DNA of 64,000 nt from Neocallimastix lanati (nom. inval.) (GCA_016946835.1 JACVTC010000001.1:3596001-3660000); one strand, 5' to 3'. Numbered from the stretch's first letter, positions 38,896-52,040 are shown. Notes: generated by a model from the letters alone, not told the origin. A program made the numbers and translations.

Positions 38896-39144
38896 ATGGA
38901 TAAAAAAGAATTTAAAAAGTTGGCTAAGAAAAGAGGAATACCCAATTTTCTTTATAATCTTGAAGGCACAGGACGTGATGATGAACGTTTCAATATTGTA
39001 TTTGACAATGGGAAGTGGAATGTTTATTATTCAGAACGCGGTTGTAAAACAATAGATAAGTTTTTTGATACGGAGGATGAGGCATTAAGATATATGCTTT
39101 CAGAATTGTCAGATTATAAAAGTCATAATTGTATTATTACATAA
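38896..39144 (+). CDS. Small bacterial-type immunity-like protein (Imm59-like)
   Basis: 82 codons from the ATG at 38896. An in-frame extension to a TTG at 38866 exists but has no ATG. The protein is acidic and soluble, without signal peptide or span. MDKKEFKKLAKKRGIP is followed by NFLYNLEG, a strand RFNIVFDNG, the motif KWNVYYSERGCKTIDK and EDEALRYMLSEL. From memory, the W-x-V-Y-Y-S-E-R-G-x-K motif with a following acidic D-E-A helix is typical of a small Firmicutes family annotated as Imm59-type immunity proteins of polymorphic toxin systems. No toxin gene is visible nearby, so its role here is unknown. It may be a horizontally acquired orphan immunity gene. G and C content is higher than the surroundings. 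Confidence 0.65.
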   Translation: MDKKEFKKLAKKRGIPNFLYNLEGTGRDDERFNIVFDNGKWNVYYSERGCKTIDKFFDTEDEALRYMLSELSDYKSHNCIIT

Positions 39145-39146
39145 TG

Positions 39147-39183
<37 letters not shown>

Positions 39184-39371
39184 GTTCTAAGTTAATATTA
39201 AATTATAATAAAAGAATTCAATCTTGCTTATTTCAAAATAATTAATTATTCAATTATTTTATTTTTATTTTTATTTTTTTTTTTATTTTAATAAATAATT
39301 AAATTTTTCTTAACTAATTAATGTATAATTTCATTTCATATATTTACATAAAAAGTATTGTAATATCTATG

Positions 39372-39402
<31 letters not shown>

Positions 39403-39720
39403 ATATTAGAGTGATTATACTAAATAATTAATTTGAATTTTAAAGTAAGTAAGTTTAACGATTAAATTGAATTAAATATTAAATTTAAAACATAAATAAT
39501 ATATATATATATAATATAACAAAAAGAAATAATATAAACATAATAAATAATAATATTAATATTGTAATAATGTTTGCTACTAGAATTTTTTTTAATAATT
39601 ATTATTTTTCTTATTTATATATATATATATATTATTTTTGTGTTTTATTATGTAATTATTTAATAATTAATTATTCATAATTTGTTTATAGGATATTAGT
39701 ATATTGAATTCTTTTTTTAA

Positions 39721-39787
<67 letters not shown>

Positions 39788-39802
39788 TAGTAATTATTTA
39801 AA
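39145..39802. other. Spacer with (AAT)n tract
   Basis: Low-complexity sequence with a TAAA repeat near 39374-39403 and a (AAT)n run at 39721-39785 that ends just 18 bases before the next start codon. Confidence 0.6.
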
Positions 39803-40270
39803 ATGCCACGAATGACAAAAGGAGGTAAATTTATTTTTGGATTATCTATTATAAAAGAAAATGGAATAGTTCAGTTTCCAAAGCAAGCGATTGAGGAATA
39901 TAAAATAACCGTCGATAAAAAAGTGTATTTATTTACCGGGAGTAAAATTACAGGTGGTTTTTGTGTAACAAGAAAAGGATTATTTGAACCTTCTAAATTG
40001 GGAAAGATTCTTACGGATACCCCAGAATTATTAAATTATACGTCAAAGTCAGGTGAATTTATAAAGTATAAAGGTCGTTCTTATTGTTGGGTTGATATTA
40101 CAGATGAAGGTCAAATAAAGTTAACGGAAGACATGATGAAATTTTTAAATATAAAACCAGGTATGCCATTGCTCTCAATTCGAAGTAGTAATATAGCTTT
40201 TACCATGGGTGCTAAAGGTCCCTTACTAGAAAAGTCCAGAAATTATAAGGGAAAAATCCCATTATTTTAA
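39803..40270 (+). CDS. AbrB/SpoVT-like two-domain protein of bacterial type
   Basis: 155 codons, intronless. It has two copies of a swapped-hairpin-like unit. The first is SIIKENGIVQFPKQAIEEYKI followed by VDKKVYLFTGSK (about residues 15-48). The second is DITDEGQIKLTEDMMKFLNI followed by KPGMPLLSIRSSNIAF (about 98-133). Each has the strand-G-x-(V/I)-x-(F/L)-P/T-x-x-(A/M)-helix-(V/I)-x-x-G/K layout of AbrB/MazE/SpoVT DNA-binding folds. Between them lie GGFCVTRKGL and KYKGRSYCWV. The opening MPRMTKGGKF is, from memory, shared by bacterial and archaeal hypothetical proteins of this class. In bacteria such folds bind DNA as transcription factors or antitoxins; DNA binding here is not demonstrated. 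The absence of introns and the bacterial look suggest horizontal transfer. Confidence 0.65.
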   Translation: MPRMTKGGKFIFGLSIIKENGIVQFPKQAIEEYKITVDKKVYLFTGSKITGGFCVTRKGLFEPSKLGKILTDTPELLNYTSKSGEFIKYKGRSYCWVDITDEGQIKLTEDMMKFLNIKPGMPLLSIRSSNIAFTMGAKGPLLEKSRNYKGKIPLF

Positions 40271-40322
40271 ATAAAATAACAAAAAATAAGAAAAAACAAG
40301 GAGAAACATAAATGAAACAAAG

Positions 40323-40364
<42 letters not shown>

Positions 40365-40600
40365 ATATATATTATTATATTATTTACATTATACATTATA
40401 TTTAATAATAATATTAATATATACATATATTTTTATTTTAATAAAATTTTTGTAATACTACTTTTTTTTATTCTTGTTATTGTTATAATAAATTGTTGTA
40501 GTGAATTCACTATAATTAAAATATATACACAATTTTAATTATAATTTATTTATTTAATACTATTTACCAAAAATAAAAATAAAAACAAAACATATTTTCA

Positions 40601-40635
<35 letters not shown>

Positions 40636-40740
40636 ATGAATATCATATTTTATGACTCATAGATTTAAATATATTTGAATTTTATTTTTTAACTTATGAA
40701 ATATTAATCAAAAAATAACAGTTACGATAATAAACTAAAT

Positions 40741-40785
<45 letters not shown>

Positions 40786-42055
40786 TATTATTTAATTAAT
40801 TAATTAATTAATGAATCAATTGTTCATTTATAATTATGCGTTTTTTCCTATTAATATAATTTTATTAATATTTAAATAATGGAATATACATATATACATT
40901 AATACTATTATTATTATTATTATTATTATTTCAAAAAATATCAATACAATTAATATTATATAAAAGTAAAGGCTCCTTCACTTTATCCTAGATATAAATT
41001 ACTATATTTTTTTTAGTATTAATATTTAAAATGAAATATATAGGTAAAACTTATTTTAATTATTTCTATTTCTATTTCAATTTTTAAAATAAATATTAAA
41101 AAAAAAATTAAATCTTTTTTTATTATATATTATAAATATTGTAATAAAAAAAATATATTTATAAATATATAAATATATAAATACTAATAAGCTTCATTTT
41201 TACGGAATATTTTTACGAAATATTTAATGAAAAAAATATATATAAATATATTTTTTTTCCCAGATAATAAATATATTTCTAATTTCACTTTTGACATTGA
41301 AATTCATAAAATATGTTGTGGAGGAATATTATATATTATGTTATTTATATTAAAAATTTTAAATAAAAAAAATATATAATTTTTTTTATTAAATCTTAAA
41401 AGTTTATCTGAGATAATTTAGAAAGAAAGGAAATTTTTTAAAAAAAGATACAATTTATATTTAATGTAAACTGAAAGAAATTGATAAATCTGGAATTGGA
41501 ATAAAATAATAAAATTAAATTATATTGGAAAGTTTTACAAAAAAATAAAATTTTTTTATTTCTTTTTTTTTTAATAATTTTTACTAATTTAAAGTTTAGA
41601 AAATTAAAATAGTTTTGATGTTATTGATATCAACATGATTATATAAAAAATTTTTAAATATTTAATTTTAGATCATTTATAAAAAAAATAACTTTATCTA
41701 TTATTATCAAAAAAGTAAAATAATAATATTAATAATAATTAAAAAAAAAAAAAAAAAGCTAATGTAATGGTATTAATAATAATTAAAAAAAAAAAAAAAG
41801 TATATTATGCTTTTAATTATGACTTGCAAAAATTCCAAAGGAAATAGTAAAATATTAATTTATTAAAATTTTAGTATATTATCGTTTATTATATTTTAAA
41901 TTTTGTATGATTAAGGTATTATAAATATTTTAAACGAATAAAGAATATAAATAAACAAAGATATTATTTTAAAAGTATTAATAAATAGATTGGTCTAATG
42001 ATTTGATAAATTTTAAAGTAAATCAACATTTATTAACAGTAACTATTTCTTTGAT

Positions 42056-42121
<66 letters not shown>

Positions 42122-43272
42122 TAGAACTATTAAAAAAAAAAAGAAAATAAATAAATAAAACAAAATAAAAAAATATATATTAATATATATAAATATTATA
42201 TGAAAGTAATTTTAAAACAATTGTATTACTAATATTATTTACAATTAATTTATATTTTAATAATTATTAACTAATAGAATAAAAATAAAACAAAATAAAA
42301 AAAAATAATACAATTAACAAAAGAAAAAAAATCTTTTAATTATATAAATAAAAAGTTATTTTTAAATATTTATTATCTATTTATAGATTATAAAAAAAGA
42401 CAAAAAAAATTTTTTTTCCAAATCAACTACTTTTTTGACTTTTACTAAATGAAAAGCATAATTTTATAGTTTATTATTGGAACATTAAATATTTTCTTTC
42501 CTTTTTTTCTAATAGAGAATAATTATTATAATATAAAATTTTAAATTTTCCATAGAGAATATGTATTTCTATCAAGTAGAAATTTTATTTGAACTATAGT
42601 TCATTTATAAAGAAATTTATTCGTTTTAGGTATCTAGTATTTATTATTAATAATATTTTGTTGGAATAATTCATATATATATTAAAGTTTAAATAATAAA
42701 TAAATAATAAATAGTAAATAATGAACAATGAGCAATGAACAATGAACAATAAATAATAAACAATAAATAATTAAGTAATTAAACAATAAACAAGAAATAA
42801 TAAATAATTAATAATAAATAATAAATAATTGAATGATTAAATATAAGTAATTGAATAATAAAATAATAAATAATAAATAATAAATAATAAATAATAAATA
42901 ATAAATAATAAATAATTGAATATTGGAATAATGGAATAATGGAATAATAAATAATAAATAATAAATAATAAATAATAAATAATAAATATTTTAAACGGAA
43001 AATTTACAATTTCATTTAAAATTTGATAAAATTCATATATATTTATTACTATTTTAAGTAATATTTTCAAGGTTTTAATTTAAATTTTATTTATATTAAA
43101 ATACATTATATAAATATTTGTAAATTCTTTTATATAAAAAACTATTAACTTATTTACTTATATAAATGTATTTTATATATATTTATATTTTTATATACAA
43201 TTTTATGTTTTTTATATAAATTATTTTTTTTTATTGTTCTGTGTAAATTTATTATTTTTTTTTTCTTTAAAC
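40271..43272. other. AT-rich intergenic region, no confident gene
   Basis: Three kilobases of homopolymers (poly-A tracts at 40327-40360 and 42062-42114), TTAA repeats near 40790 and ATAAATA runs at 42700-42985. A possible mini-exon ATGAAATATATAG followed by GTAAAA near 41031 and an AG near 41262 could be spliced, but the product would be short and is not claimed. Confidence 0.5.
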
Positions 43273-43690
43273 AGGGATTAATGAGAGGGAAGGACAGTCC
43301 CTTAAACGAATCAGACGCTCGTTGGATTCTTTGCTATACTATTTCAGCGTCGACCCGGACCTCTCTCTAAAGCAAAGTTAATATAAAAGATATTACTTAT
43401 ACTCCTTTTCATACTACGGGCTTTTTTTCAGTGATCTCTTGAACCATCATTGAGAAAGGAACAACTATACTGATCCTCTCACAGATCAAATTGCTCTCTA
43501 CATTAGCAATTATAAAAGTCTAGCAAAAGGAATACTAACCATGATAAGCAAACACCAAACTTTATTTATAATGGAAAAACACCCTGAGAAGATGAAAATT
43601 GCCCCATATAAATTCAGGAAGTAGTCGCTGGGTCAATCGGGCAACATTATATGTTTTAGTCCCAAGTACTAACCACCAGGATAATTTAAT
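43273..43690 (+). pseudogene. Coding-like remnant of unknown identity, low AT
   Basis: Markedly richer in G and C than anything within two kilobases. It begins right after a good acceptor-like sequence (T-rich then AAACAG). Plus-strand translation gives an open 34-codon stretch starting GINEREGQSLKRIRRSL and ending in SVDPDLSLKQS. A second stretch contains DQIALYISNYKSLAKGI, then MISKHQTLFIMEKHPEKMK, and stops after YKFRK. Stops separate and end these pieces. I do not recognise the family. It may be a decayed transposon protein, an exon of a gene I cannot assemble, or a structured RNA. Confidence 0.4.
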
Positions 43691-45329
43691 ATAAATAAAT
43701 AAATAAATAAATAAATATATAGATAAATAAATAGATTTTCAAAAGTTTTAATTTTTTAATTTTTTTTTTTTTTTTTAATTTTTTTTAATTAAAAAGTGAA
43801 AAAAATTAAAATTTAATTTATTAATTAAACTTTAAATACTATTAAATGATAATTATTAAAAATTAATAAAAAGTATTAAAAAAACTTTTAAGTTTTCACA
43901 TCTTTTATATCATTCCATCCTTTTTTGGAAAACAAAAAAAAAAGTTCATATTTATCTTAATCCTATTTATTTTAAAGCTGAAGCAAAAAAGGATAAAAAA
44001 AAATGTTAAGAAGGAATAAATAAAAAATAGTACTAATAATAATTTTTAAATAATAGTATTAATAATTAATAATTATGTATTTGATTTTTATTTTGTTTTA
44101 TTAATTATAAATAATTTATTAAAATAAAAAATAAAAAAAAAAAGAACATAAAAGTATTGTTTTTGTTTATTAAAAATAAAAAAAGAAAAAAAAGTAGTTT
44201 AAAATAAAATATATATAAACAAATAAACAAAAAAAGATTTGGCATTTTAAAAAAGATTAAAAGGGTTATAATTATATATATGTATAATTTTTTATAATAA
44301 TAATTATATATAAATATATAAATATTTATATATTTTTTTACATTAAATTTTAAAATATTTATTTTTACTTTTATATTAAATAAAGTTTTTTATATAAGAA
44401 ATATATTTTTATTTTTATTTTTATTTTTATTTTTTATAAAAAAAATTTTTATTTTTATCCTATTAAACTTTCGTACATAAGTTGAATATTTAATCTAAAA
44501 ATAGATTAATTTTAATTTAAAAATAAATAATTAATAATTGAATATAAATATTAATAATAGTAATAATTTATAATTCATGACAATAATAATATAATAATAA
44601 TATAAATAACAATAAATAAATAATAATTTATGGCAATAATAAATAATAATAGTATAATAATAATAATATATTTCAATTATAATAATAATTAATAATAAAG
44701 ATTATAGAATTGAATGTATTTTATACCATTTATATTTATTATTATGGGAAAAAAAAAATAAAAAATAAAAAAATTTAAGTTTATTCTAAAAAATTTATAT
44801 TATATTTAATAATTTAAGTTAATATGTTTTAAATAATTTAAAATGTGGAAATTATTAATATAATTAATTAAAAAATTAGAATTTTAATCGAAATTTTAAT
44901 TAGACTTATTAAAGTTTAATTAATATGCAAATTGTACAATTTTTTTTTTTTTTTCCTAAAAAGATTCTTTTAAATATTTTATTAATTATGAATAATCATT
45001 TTTAATTTAGGTTTTTTATTATTATTCATAGTAAATAAATATTAATCATTTACATTATAACTTATTTACTATTTTATTAATTTATATGTATATAGATGAT
45101 TGACCAAAAATAATATATCTAATTATTATTAAATAATTAAAATTTAATTAATTAAAATATTAGATTTAATTAAAAATCAATGAAACAATTTGAATATCAA
45201 AAATAACTTTTAAAAGTATATAAACAAAGAAAAATCACTTTTTAATAGTAATCAGTCAACTTGTGAAAGAAGAAAAAGAAATAATATAAAAAAATCTAAA
45301 TCAATAAAAAATAAAAAAAGAATAAAAAG
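43691..45329. other. AT-rich region upstream of galactokinase
   Basis: Low-complexity sequence without a supportable gene. The last 100 bases are A-rich with few Ts (GAAAGAAGAAAAAGAAATAAT), the usual look of a leader before the ATG at 45330. Confidence 0.55.
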
Positions 45330-46508
45330 ATGGTTGAAATTAATGATTTAAAAAAGGAATTCACTAAATATTTTAGTGAACAAAGTGAAGCTATTTACTT
45401 TTCTCCTGGAAGAGTAAATATAATCGGTGAACATATTGATTATAATGGTGGACATGTTATGCCAATGGCTATTACTTTAGGTATTTATGGTGCTCTTAAA
45501 TATACTAGTGATCCTATTATTAAAGTTATTTCCGTTGGTATGAATGATGAAAAGATTTGTACTATTGACATGAATGATTACACCAAAACTAATGATTATT
45601 TAGATTATATTAAGGGTGTATTATTTACTTTTAATAAAAATGGTCACATTAAGAAATATGAAAAAGGATTTAATATTTATTTAAATTCTACTCTACCAGT
45701 GGCTTCTGGTTTATCATCTTCAGCTTCTATGGAAGTATTATTTAGTCATATCATTAATGACTACTATAAATTAAATTTGAGTAATTTAGATTTAGTTAAT
45801 TTATCAGTTGAATCCGAAAGAAAATATATTAATGTTAATTGTGGAATTATGGACCAATTTGCTATTGGTATGAGTGAATACAATAAAGTTATTTACTTGG
45901 ACTGTAATACAGTTGAATATAAACTTGTTCCATTTGATTTAGGTGATAAGACATTAATTATTGTTAATACAAAGAAACCACGTAATTTAATTGAATCAAA
46001 ATATAATGAAAGAAGAAGTGAATGTGAAAGTGGACAAAAGGTACTTGATGAAGCATTCCATAAAGGAGCTTTATGTAACTATACAATTGATGATCTTGAT
46101 AGTATTAAGGATAAAATAACAGATGTTGTTTACAAAAGATGTCGTCACGCTATTCTTGAAGAAGATCGTGTTAAGAGATCAATCAAAGCTATGGAAGACA
46201 AAGATTATAAATTATTAGGTAAATTATTACAAGGTAGCCATGAATCATTACAAAATGATTATGAAAGTAGTGGTATTGAATTAGATACTATTGTTTCTAC
46301 CTTAAATAAAAATGAACTTGTTTTGGGATCAAGAATGACAGGTGCTGGATTTGGTGGTTGTGCTATTGCTTTGTTTGATACTTTAGATAAAGAAAAGATA
46401 GATAAAGTTATGGCAGAATGTAAAGAAGTCTACCATAAAGTTACTGGATTATCTCTTGAATATTACTTTGCAGCCTCTAGTGATAAAACTCGTTTAATTG
46501 AAAATTAA
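45330..46508 (+). CDS. galK: Galactokinase (bacterial-type)
   Basis: 392 codons, intronless. It phosphorylates alpha-D-galactose with ATP to galactose-1-phosphate, the entry step of the Leloir pathway, in the cytosol. All three GHMP/galactokinase motifs are present: the galactose signature GRVNIIGEHIDYNGG (27-41), the ATP-binding loop LPVASGLSSSASMEV (122-136) and the C-terminal SRMTGAGFGGCAIAL (334-348). The catalytic Arg is R28 and the catalytic Asp D175 in GIMDQFAIG. Length matches bacterial GalK (about 390) rather than the roughly 520-residue yeast Gal1. The next gene in the same direction encodes the following enzyme of the pathway. Codon use is strongly A/T-ending, adapted to the host. 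I infer horizontal acquisition from a Firmicutes-like donor. Confidence 0.95.
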   Translation: MVEINDLKKEFTKYFSEQSEAIYFSPGRVNIIGEHIDYNGGHVMPMAITLGIYGALKYTSDPIIKVISVGMNDEKICTIDMNDYTKTNDYLDYIKGVLFTFNKNGHIKKYEKGFNIYLNSTLPVASGLSSSASMEVLFSHIINDYYKLNLSNLDLVNLSVESERKYINVNCGIMDQFAIGMSEYNKVIYLDCNTVEYKLVPFDLGDKTLIIVNTKKPRNLIESKYNERRSECESGQKVLDEAFHKGALCNYTIDDLDSIKDKITDVVYKRCRHAILEEDRVKRSIKAMEDKDYKLLGKLLQGSHESLQNDYESSGIELDTIVSTLNKNELVLGSRMTGAGFGGCAIALFDTLDKEKIDKVMAECKEVYHKVTGLSLEYYFAASSDKTRLIEN

Positions 46509-47951
<1,443 letters not shown>

Positions 47952-49550
47952 ATGAGTGATAAACAAGTATATAAACGAAGAAAAATTACTTCAAATAAAA
48001 ATCAACTTGAGGAAAAACAAAACATGGTAGAAATAAAAGAATTAAAAAATGAACACAATAGTGATAAAACACTATATAATTCCAATATCAATAGCTTAAT
48101 TAATGAGCTTAATAATTATGCTCTCAATCATGAACTTATTACCGAAGAAGATATAATTTATATGACCAATTCTTTGTACGGTATTTTACATGTTGAAGAC
48201 GCAAAATTCAATTTTGTTCGTTCCAGTGAAACTAGAATAATTGATGATATTCTTGAAGATATTCTTAATTATGCCATTAATAAAGAATTAATCTCTAACT
48301 ATACATATGTTAAGGAAATGCTTGATACCAAAATTTGTGACTTATATACTCCACGTCCAAGTGAAGTAATAAAAACATTTTTTAATTTGTATAAAGAAAA
48401 TAAAGAAAAAGCCACAAATTATTTCTATAATTTAATGATTGACGTTAATTATGTAAGAAAAAATAGAATAGATAAAAATATCCTCTATAAGGTTGACTCT
48501 CGTTATGGAATGATCGATATATCAATTAATCTTTCCAAACCGGAAAAGGATCCAAAGGAAATTGCTAAATTAAAAGAACTTAAAAATAATACAAAATATC
48601 CAAAATGTCAACTTTGCTATGAAAATGTCGGTTACCAGGGACGAGCAAATCATCCAGCAAGAAATAATCTTAGGGTAATACCGGTCAAACTCAATAATGA
48701 AGATTTTTATTTACAATATTCACCTTATGGCTACTTTAATGAACATGCTATTATCTTAAAGCGTGAACATGAGAATATGAAAATATCAGAAATCACTTTT
48801 ATTCGTTTACTTGATTTTCTTGATATGTTCCCTCATTATTTCATTGGTAGTAATGCGGATTTACCAATTGTCGGAGGATCAATTCTTGATCATGAGCATT
48901 ATCAGGGCGGTCGAGCTACATTTGCTATGGATAATGCTAAAGTTCTCTACCAAAAGAATATTGGCCATGTTCAAGTTAATTACTTGGATTGGCCATTGGA
49001 TACGATTGAACTTGAGACAGGTAAAGAACATAGAGATGAATTATTGAAACTTGCTAATCAGATATTGTATAAATGGCGTCGTTACAGTAAGCCAAGTATT
49101 AACATCTTTAATAGCTTAGAAGATTTACATAATACAATTACTCCAATTGCAAGAATGAGAAATAATAATTATGTATTGAAGTTAGTATTAAGAAATAACT
49201 ATACAACACCAGAAAAACCTTATGGACTATATCATCCTGATGTAGATTTACATCATATTAAGAAAGAAAATATAGGATTAATCGAGGTATTAGGTTTAGC
49301 CATTCTTCCAGCTCGACTTAAGAAAGAATTAACGATTTTAGATGAAATAGTTCAAGGTAAAAGAAATGAAAGTGATATTGAACTAATTGCTAATCATAAG
49401 GAGTGGTATGAAGAAATAAAGAATATGGAGAATCTTAATATCAATAATGAAGTTGGTAAGATTTTTGTGAAAGTTCTTGAATCATGTAAGGTGTTTAAAT
49501 ATGGATCAATTGATGATGTCATTGAATTCATTGATTCATTTGTAATTTAA
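47952..49550 (+). CDS. galT: Galactose-1-phosphate uridylyltransferase, class II (Firmicutes-type)
   Basis: 532 codons, intronless. It exchanges UMP between UDP-glucose and galactose-1-phosphate, the step after galactokinase. The length and motifs are those of the long class II GalT of Firmicutes, not the roughly 350-residue class I enzyme (Gal7) of fungi. Visible features are an all-helical N-terminal part (about 45-150), KYPKCQLCYENVGYQGRANH with a CxxC at 219-222, the YFNEHAII strand near 262, and the active-site block SILDHEHYQGG (310-320) with H314 and H316. A C-terminal part carries ARMRNNNYVLKLVLRNN and GLYHPDVDLHHIKKENIGL. Class II enzymes usually begin near the NSLINELNNYAL helix, so residues 1-40 are an extra charged extension; M25 is an alternative start. 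A bacterial origin by transfer is inferred. Confidence 0.93.
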   Translation: MSDKQVYKRRKITSNKNQLEEKQNMVEIKELKNEHNSDKTLYNSNINSLINELNNYALNHELITEEDIIYMTNSLYGILHVEDAKFNFVRSSETRIIDDILEDILNYAINKELISNYTYVKEMLDTKICDLYTPRPSEVIKTFFNLYKENKEKATNYFYNLMIDVNYVRKNRIDKNILYKVDSRYGMIDISINLSKPEKDPKEIAKLKELKNNTKYPKCQLCYENVGYQGRANHPARNNLRVIPVKLNNEDFYLQYSPYGYFNEHAIILKREHENMKISEITFIRLLDFLDMFPHYFIGSNADLPIVGGSILDHEHYQGGRATFAMDNAKVLYQKNIGHVQVNYLDWPLDTIELETGKEHRDELLKLANQILYKWRRYSKPSINIFNSLEDLHNTITPIARMRNNNYVLKLVLRNNYTTPEKPYGLYHPDVDLHHIKKENIGLIEVLGLAILPARLKKELTILDEIVQGKRNESDIELIANHKEWYEEIKNMENLNINNEVGKIFVKVLESCKVFKYGSIDDVIEFIDSFVI

Positions 49551-49883
49551 AAATAATTTGCCATAGAGAATTGTTTTTTATTTTAATTTTTTATTCCATG
49601 TATAAAATATTAATAAGGGAAGAAAAAAAAAATATATATATATATATATGATAAGAAAAATAAAAATATATACATTATTTTTCATATCAATATTACCAAA
49701 AAAAGTAATTTTATTATTAAGGTATTTATGCTTTAAAATAAATTTAAATATTTAAATACTAAATGAAATAAATTAAAATATATTTATATATATACACAAA
49801 TATTTAATTTTACTCAAAAAAAAAAAAAAAAAATTAATAATAATGATTGTAATAATAATAAAAATAAACATTTGTTTCATTTC

Positions 49884-49941
<58 letters not shown>

Positions 49942-50664
49942 TAAATTTATTTAATATATCTATATAATTTTATAATTCATACTATTTAATAAAAATTTTA
50001 ATTTTTTAAATAAAAAAAAAAGTTTGATATAAACTAAATAATAAAATATTCATATATAATATAAAAAAATCTAAATAATAAAATATTCAAATATAATATA
50101 AAAAAAAAACTAAATAATAAAATATTCATATATAATATAAAAATAAAAAAATTCATTAAATAAAGTCTATTGTTAATATTATTATTTTTTCTTTTTTCAT
50201 TATCTTTAATGTAATATTGAATGATTTTTTCTTTTTTCATTATCTTTAATGTAATATTGAATGAAAAGTTTTTTGTTCATATTAGTTTTTATATATGTTT
50301 ATTATTGTTATATATTATTTATTATTTATTGATTGATTATTAATTTTTAATTATTATATTTTAAATTATTACTTTTTATTTATTTGTTAAATGAATGAAT
50401 CTACATTAAGAACAAAATATTATAAAAACGTTTTTATATAAATATTAATGTAAAAATAATTTAAATGTAAATTAATATTATTTTTACATATTTCTATGTA
50501 AAATTCTTCTTTCATGTACCTAAAATTTATTAATATTTACCTGAAATAAATAGATAATTAACATTAAGAGAATATTTTTATTTCAATAGCAATTAAAATA
50601 ACCTTTAATATTAAAAAACCTCTTTAACCTCTATTATCTTTAATATGATTTATTATTATTATTT
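49551..50664. other. Spacer with two short tandem repeats
   Basis: AT-rich DNA without a gene. About 50032-50145 holds three copies of a unit of about 45 bp built on CTAAATAATAAAATATTCA. About 50182-50262 holds two copies of a 41-bp unit containing TTTCATTATCTTTAATGTAA. The lysine/phenylalanine-rich open frame through them is not convincing. Confidence 0.6.
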
Positions 50665-52005
50665 TGTTTAAAAAATTAGTATTTTTAGTTTATAATTTAA
50701 TTAACATTTTAATTAACATTTCTATTTTATTACAACTTTTATTTTAATTTTAATTATTAAATAAATTATTATATAAAAATAGGATATATTATCATATTAT
50801 AATAATATATAATTTAAATAGTTTATGAATATAGTTTCAAAAAAAATTTTTTTTTTATTTTTACAAGACTCTTATATAGTTAATATAAAAACATGTATTT
50901 AATGTATTATATAAATGATCCACCAAATGTATTTTGTATGTATAAATATCATTAAATTATGTATTCTTAAAAAAATAAGCCTTTTGTTTCAAATAAATAA
51001 AGTTAGTAAATAAGCAAGTATTGAGAATATTGAGATTTTTATCAGATTAAGAGTCTCATTTGACTCTATAAGTATGGGTAGAAATTTAAAATACTTAGTT
51101 AATTAGGATATTTAGTGATTTAGTAATTTAATAATTTTGTAATTCAGTAATTTAATATTTTAGTAATTTAGTTATTTTTCAATTTTGCAATTTAGTAATT
51201 TAGTGTAACTAGGATATTCAAGATTAATGAGACTTGAATACACATATACATAAATAAGAAATAAGAAATATATTAGTATTAGGAAATTAGTATTTAAATG
51301 TTTCTTATGTAATTTAGTAGTTAGTAATTAGAAATAGTAATAATAATTTGTAATTAATAAACATATTTATTAAATGATATTAGTAATATATAAATACATT
51401 TATAAGATGAACGGAACAACTGAAATAGCTCATAATAGAATGGAATACGTCCTGACTGAGGACAACTACGATGAATGGTACGAAGATTTTATCCTAGAAC
51501 TCCAAGGTTAAGTGAGTTCTCTGTGAAGAACATAGATGATATTATAAAGGAAATAAAGGAGAAATATACAGCCAAAGATAAAGAGGGAAAGGATATCTTA
51601 TCCGAAGAAGGTGAAAGAAAAATTGAGGAAACATAAAATGAATGAGTTTAAAGTTTTAAGCTTTTTAAGAAAATCAATTAATACAAAAAATAAAATCTTT
51701 TATTAGAAAAAAAAAAAGGAAGAGAAAAATTCATTAGACTTAATATTAGAGGTACTCAAGAAGAATTCAATGAAGTGCATAAAATTCTTAAGAAGATTAG
51801 AAAAATATGAGAGCCGAAAGTGATAAAAGAAACCTTGGAATATATCAAAGAATTCTTAGATATCGCTCAAAAGCAAGAAAAAAAACTAAACAATAAACTT
51901 AGTAACAGGGAAAAATTAAATTACTTGTTTAAAAAGAAACGTTTAAACTTCTTGGAAATAAAAGATAGTATCTCGAAAGATGTCGAAAAAATATTAGAAG
52001 ATATG

Positions 52006-52040
<35 letters not shown>

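Noticed and set aside
41031-41380. Possible two-exon mini gene (ATGAAATATATAG then GTAAAA ... TTTCCCAG)
   Set aside because: The splice signals are plausible, but the product would be under 45 residues and is dominated by I, N and K; composition alone could produce it.
42700-42985. Regularly spaced short repeats as a possible CRISPR array
   Set aside because: Units are ATAAATAATAA-type simple repeats with no unique spacers, in a eukaryotic context.
42837-43070. 77-codon frame with repeated YYLLFIIYYLLF
   Set aside because: Translation of an ATAAATAATAA-type simple repeat.
48811-49047. 78-codon frame inside galT
   Set aside because: Out-of-frame shadow of galT, which has all catalytic motifs.
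50034-50240. 68-codon frame
   Set aside because: Built from two short tandem repeats of AT-rich sequence.
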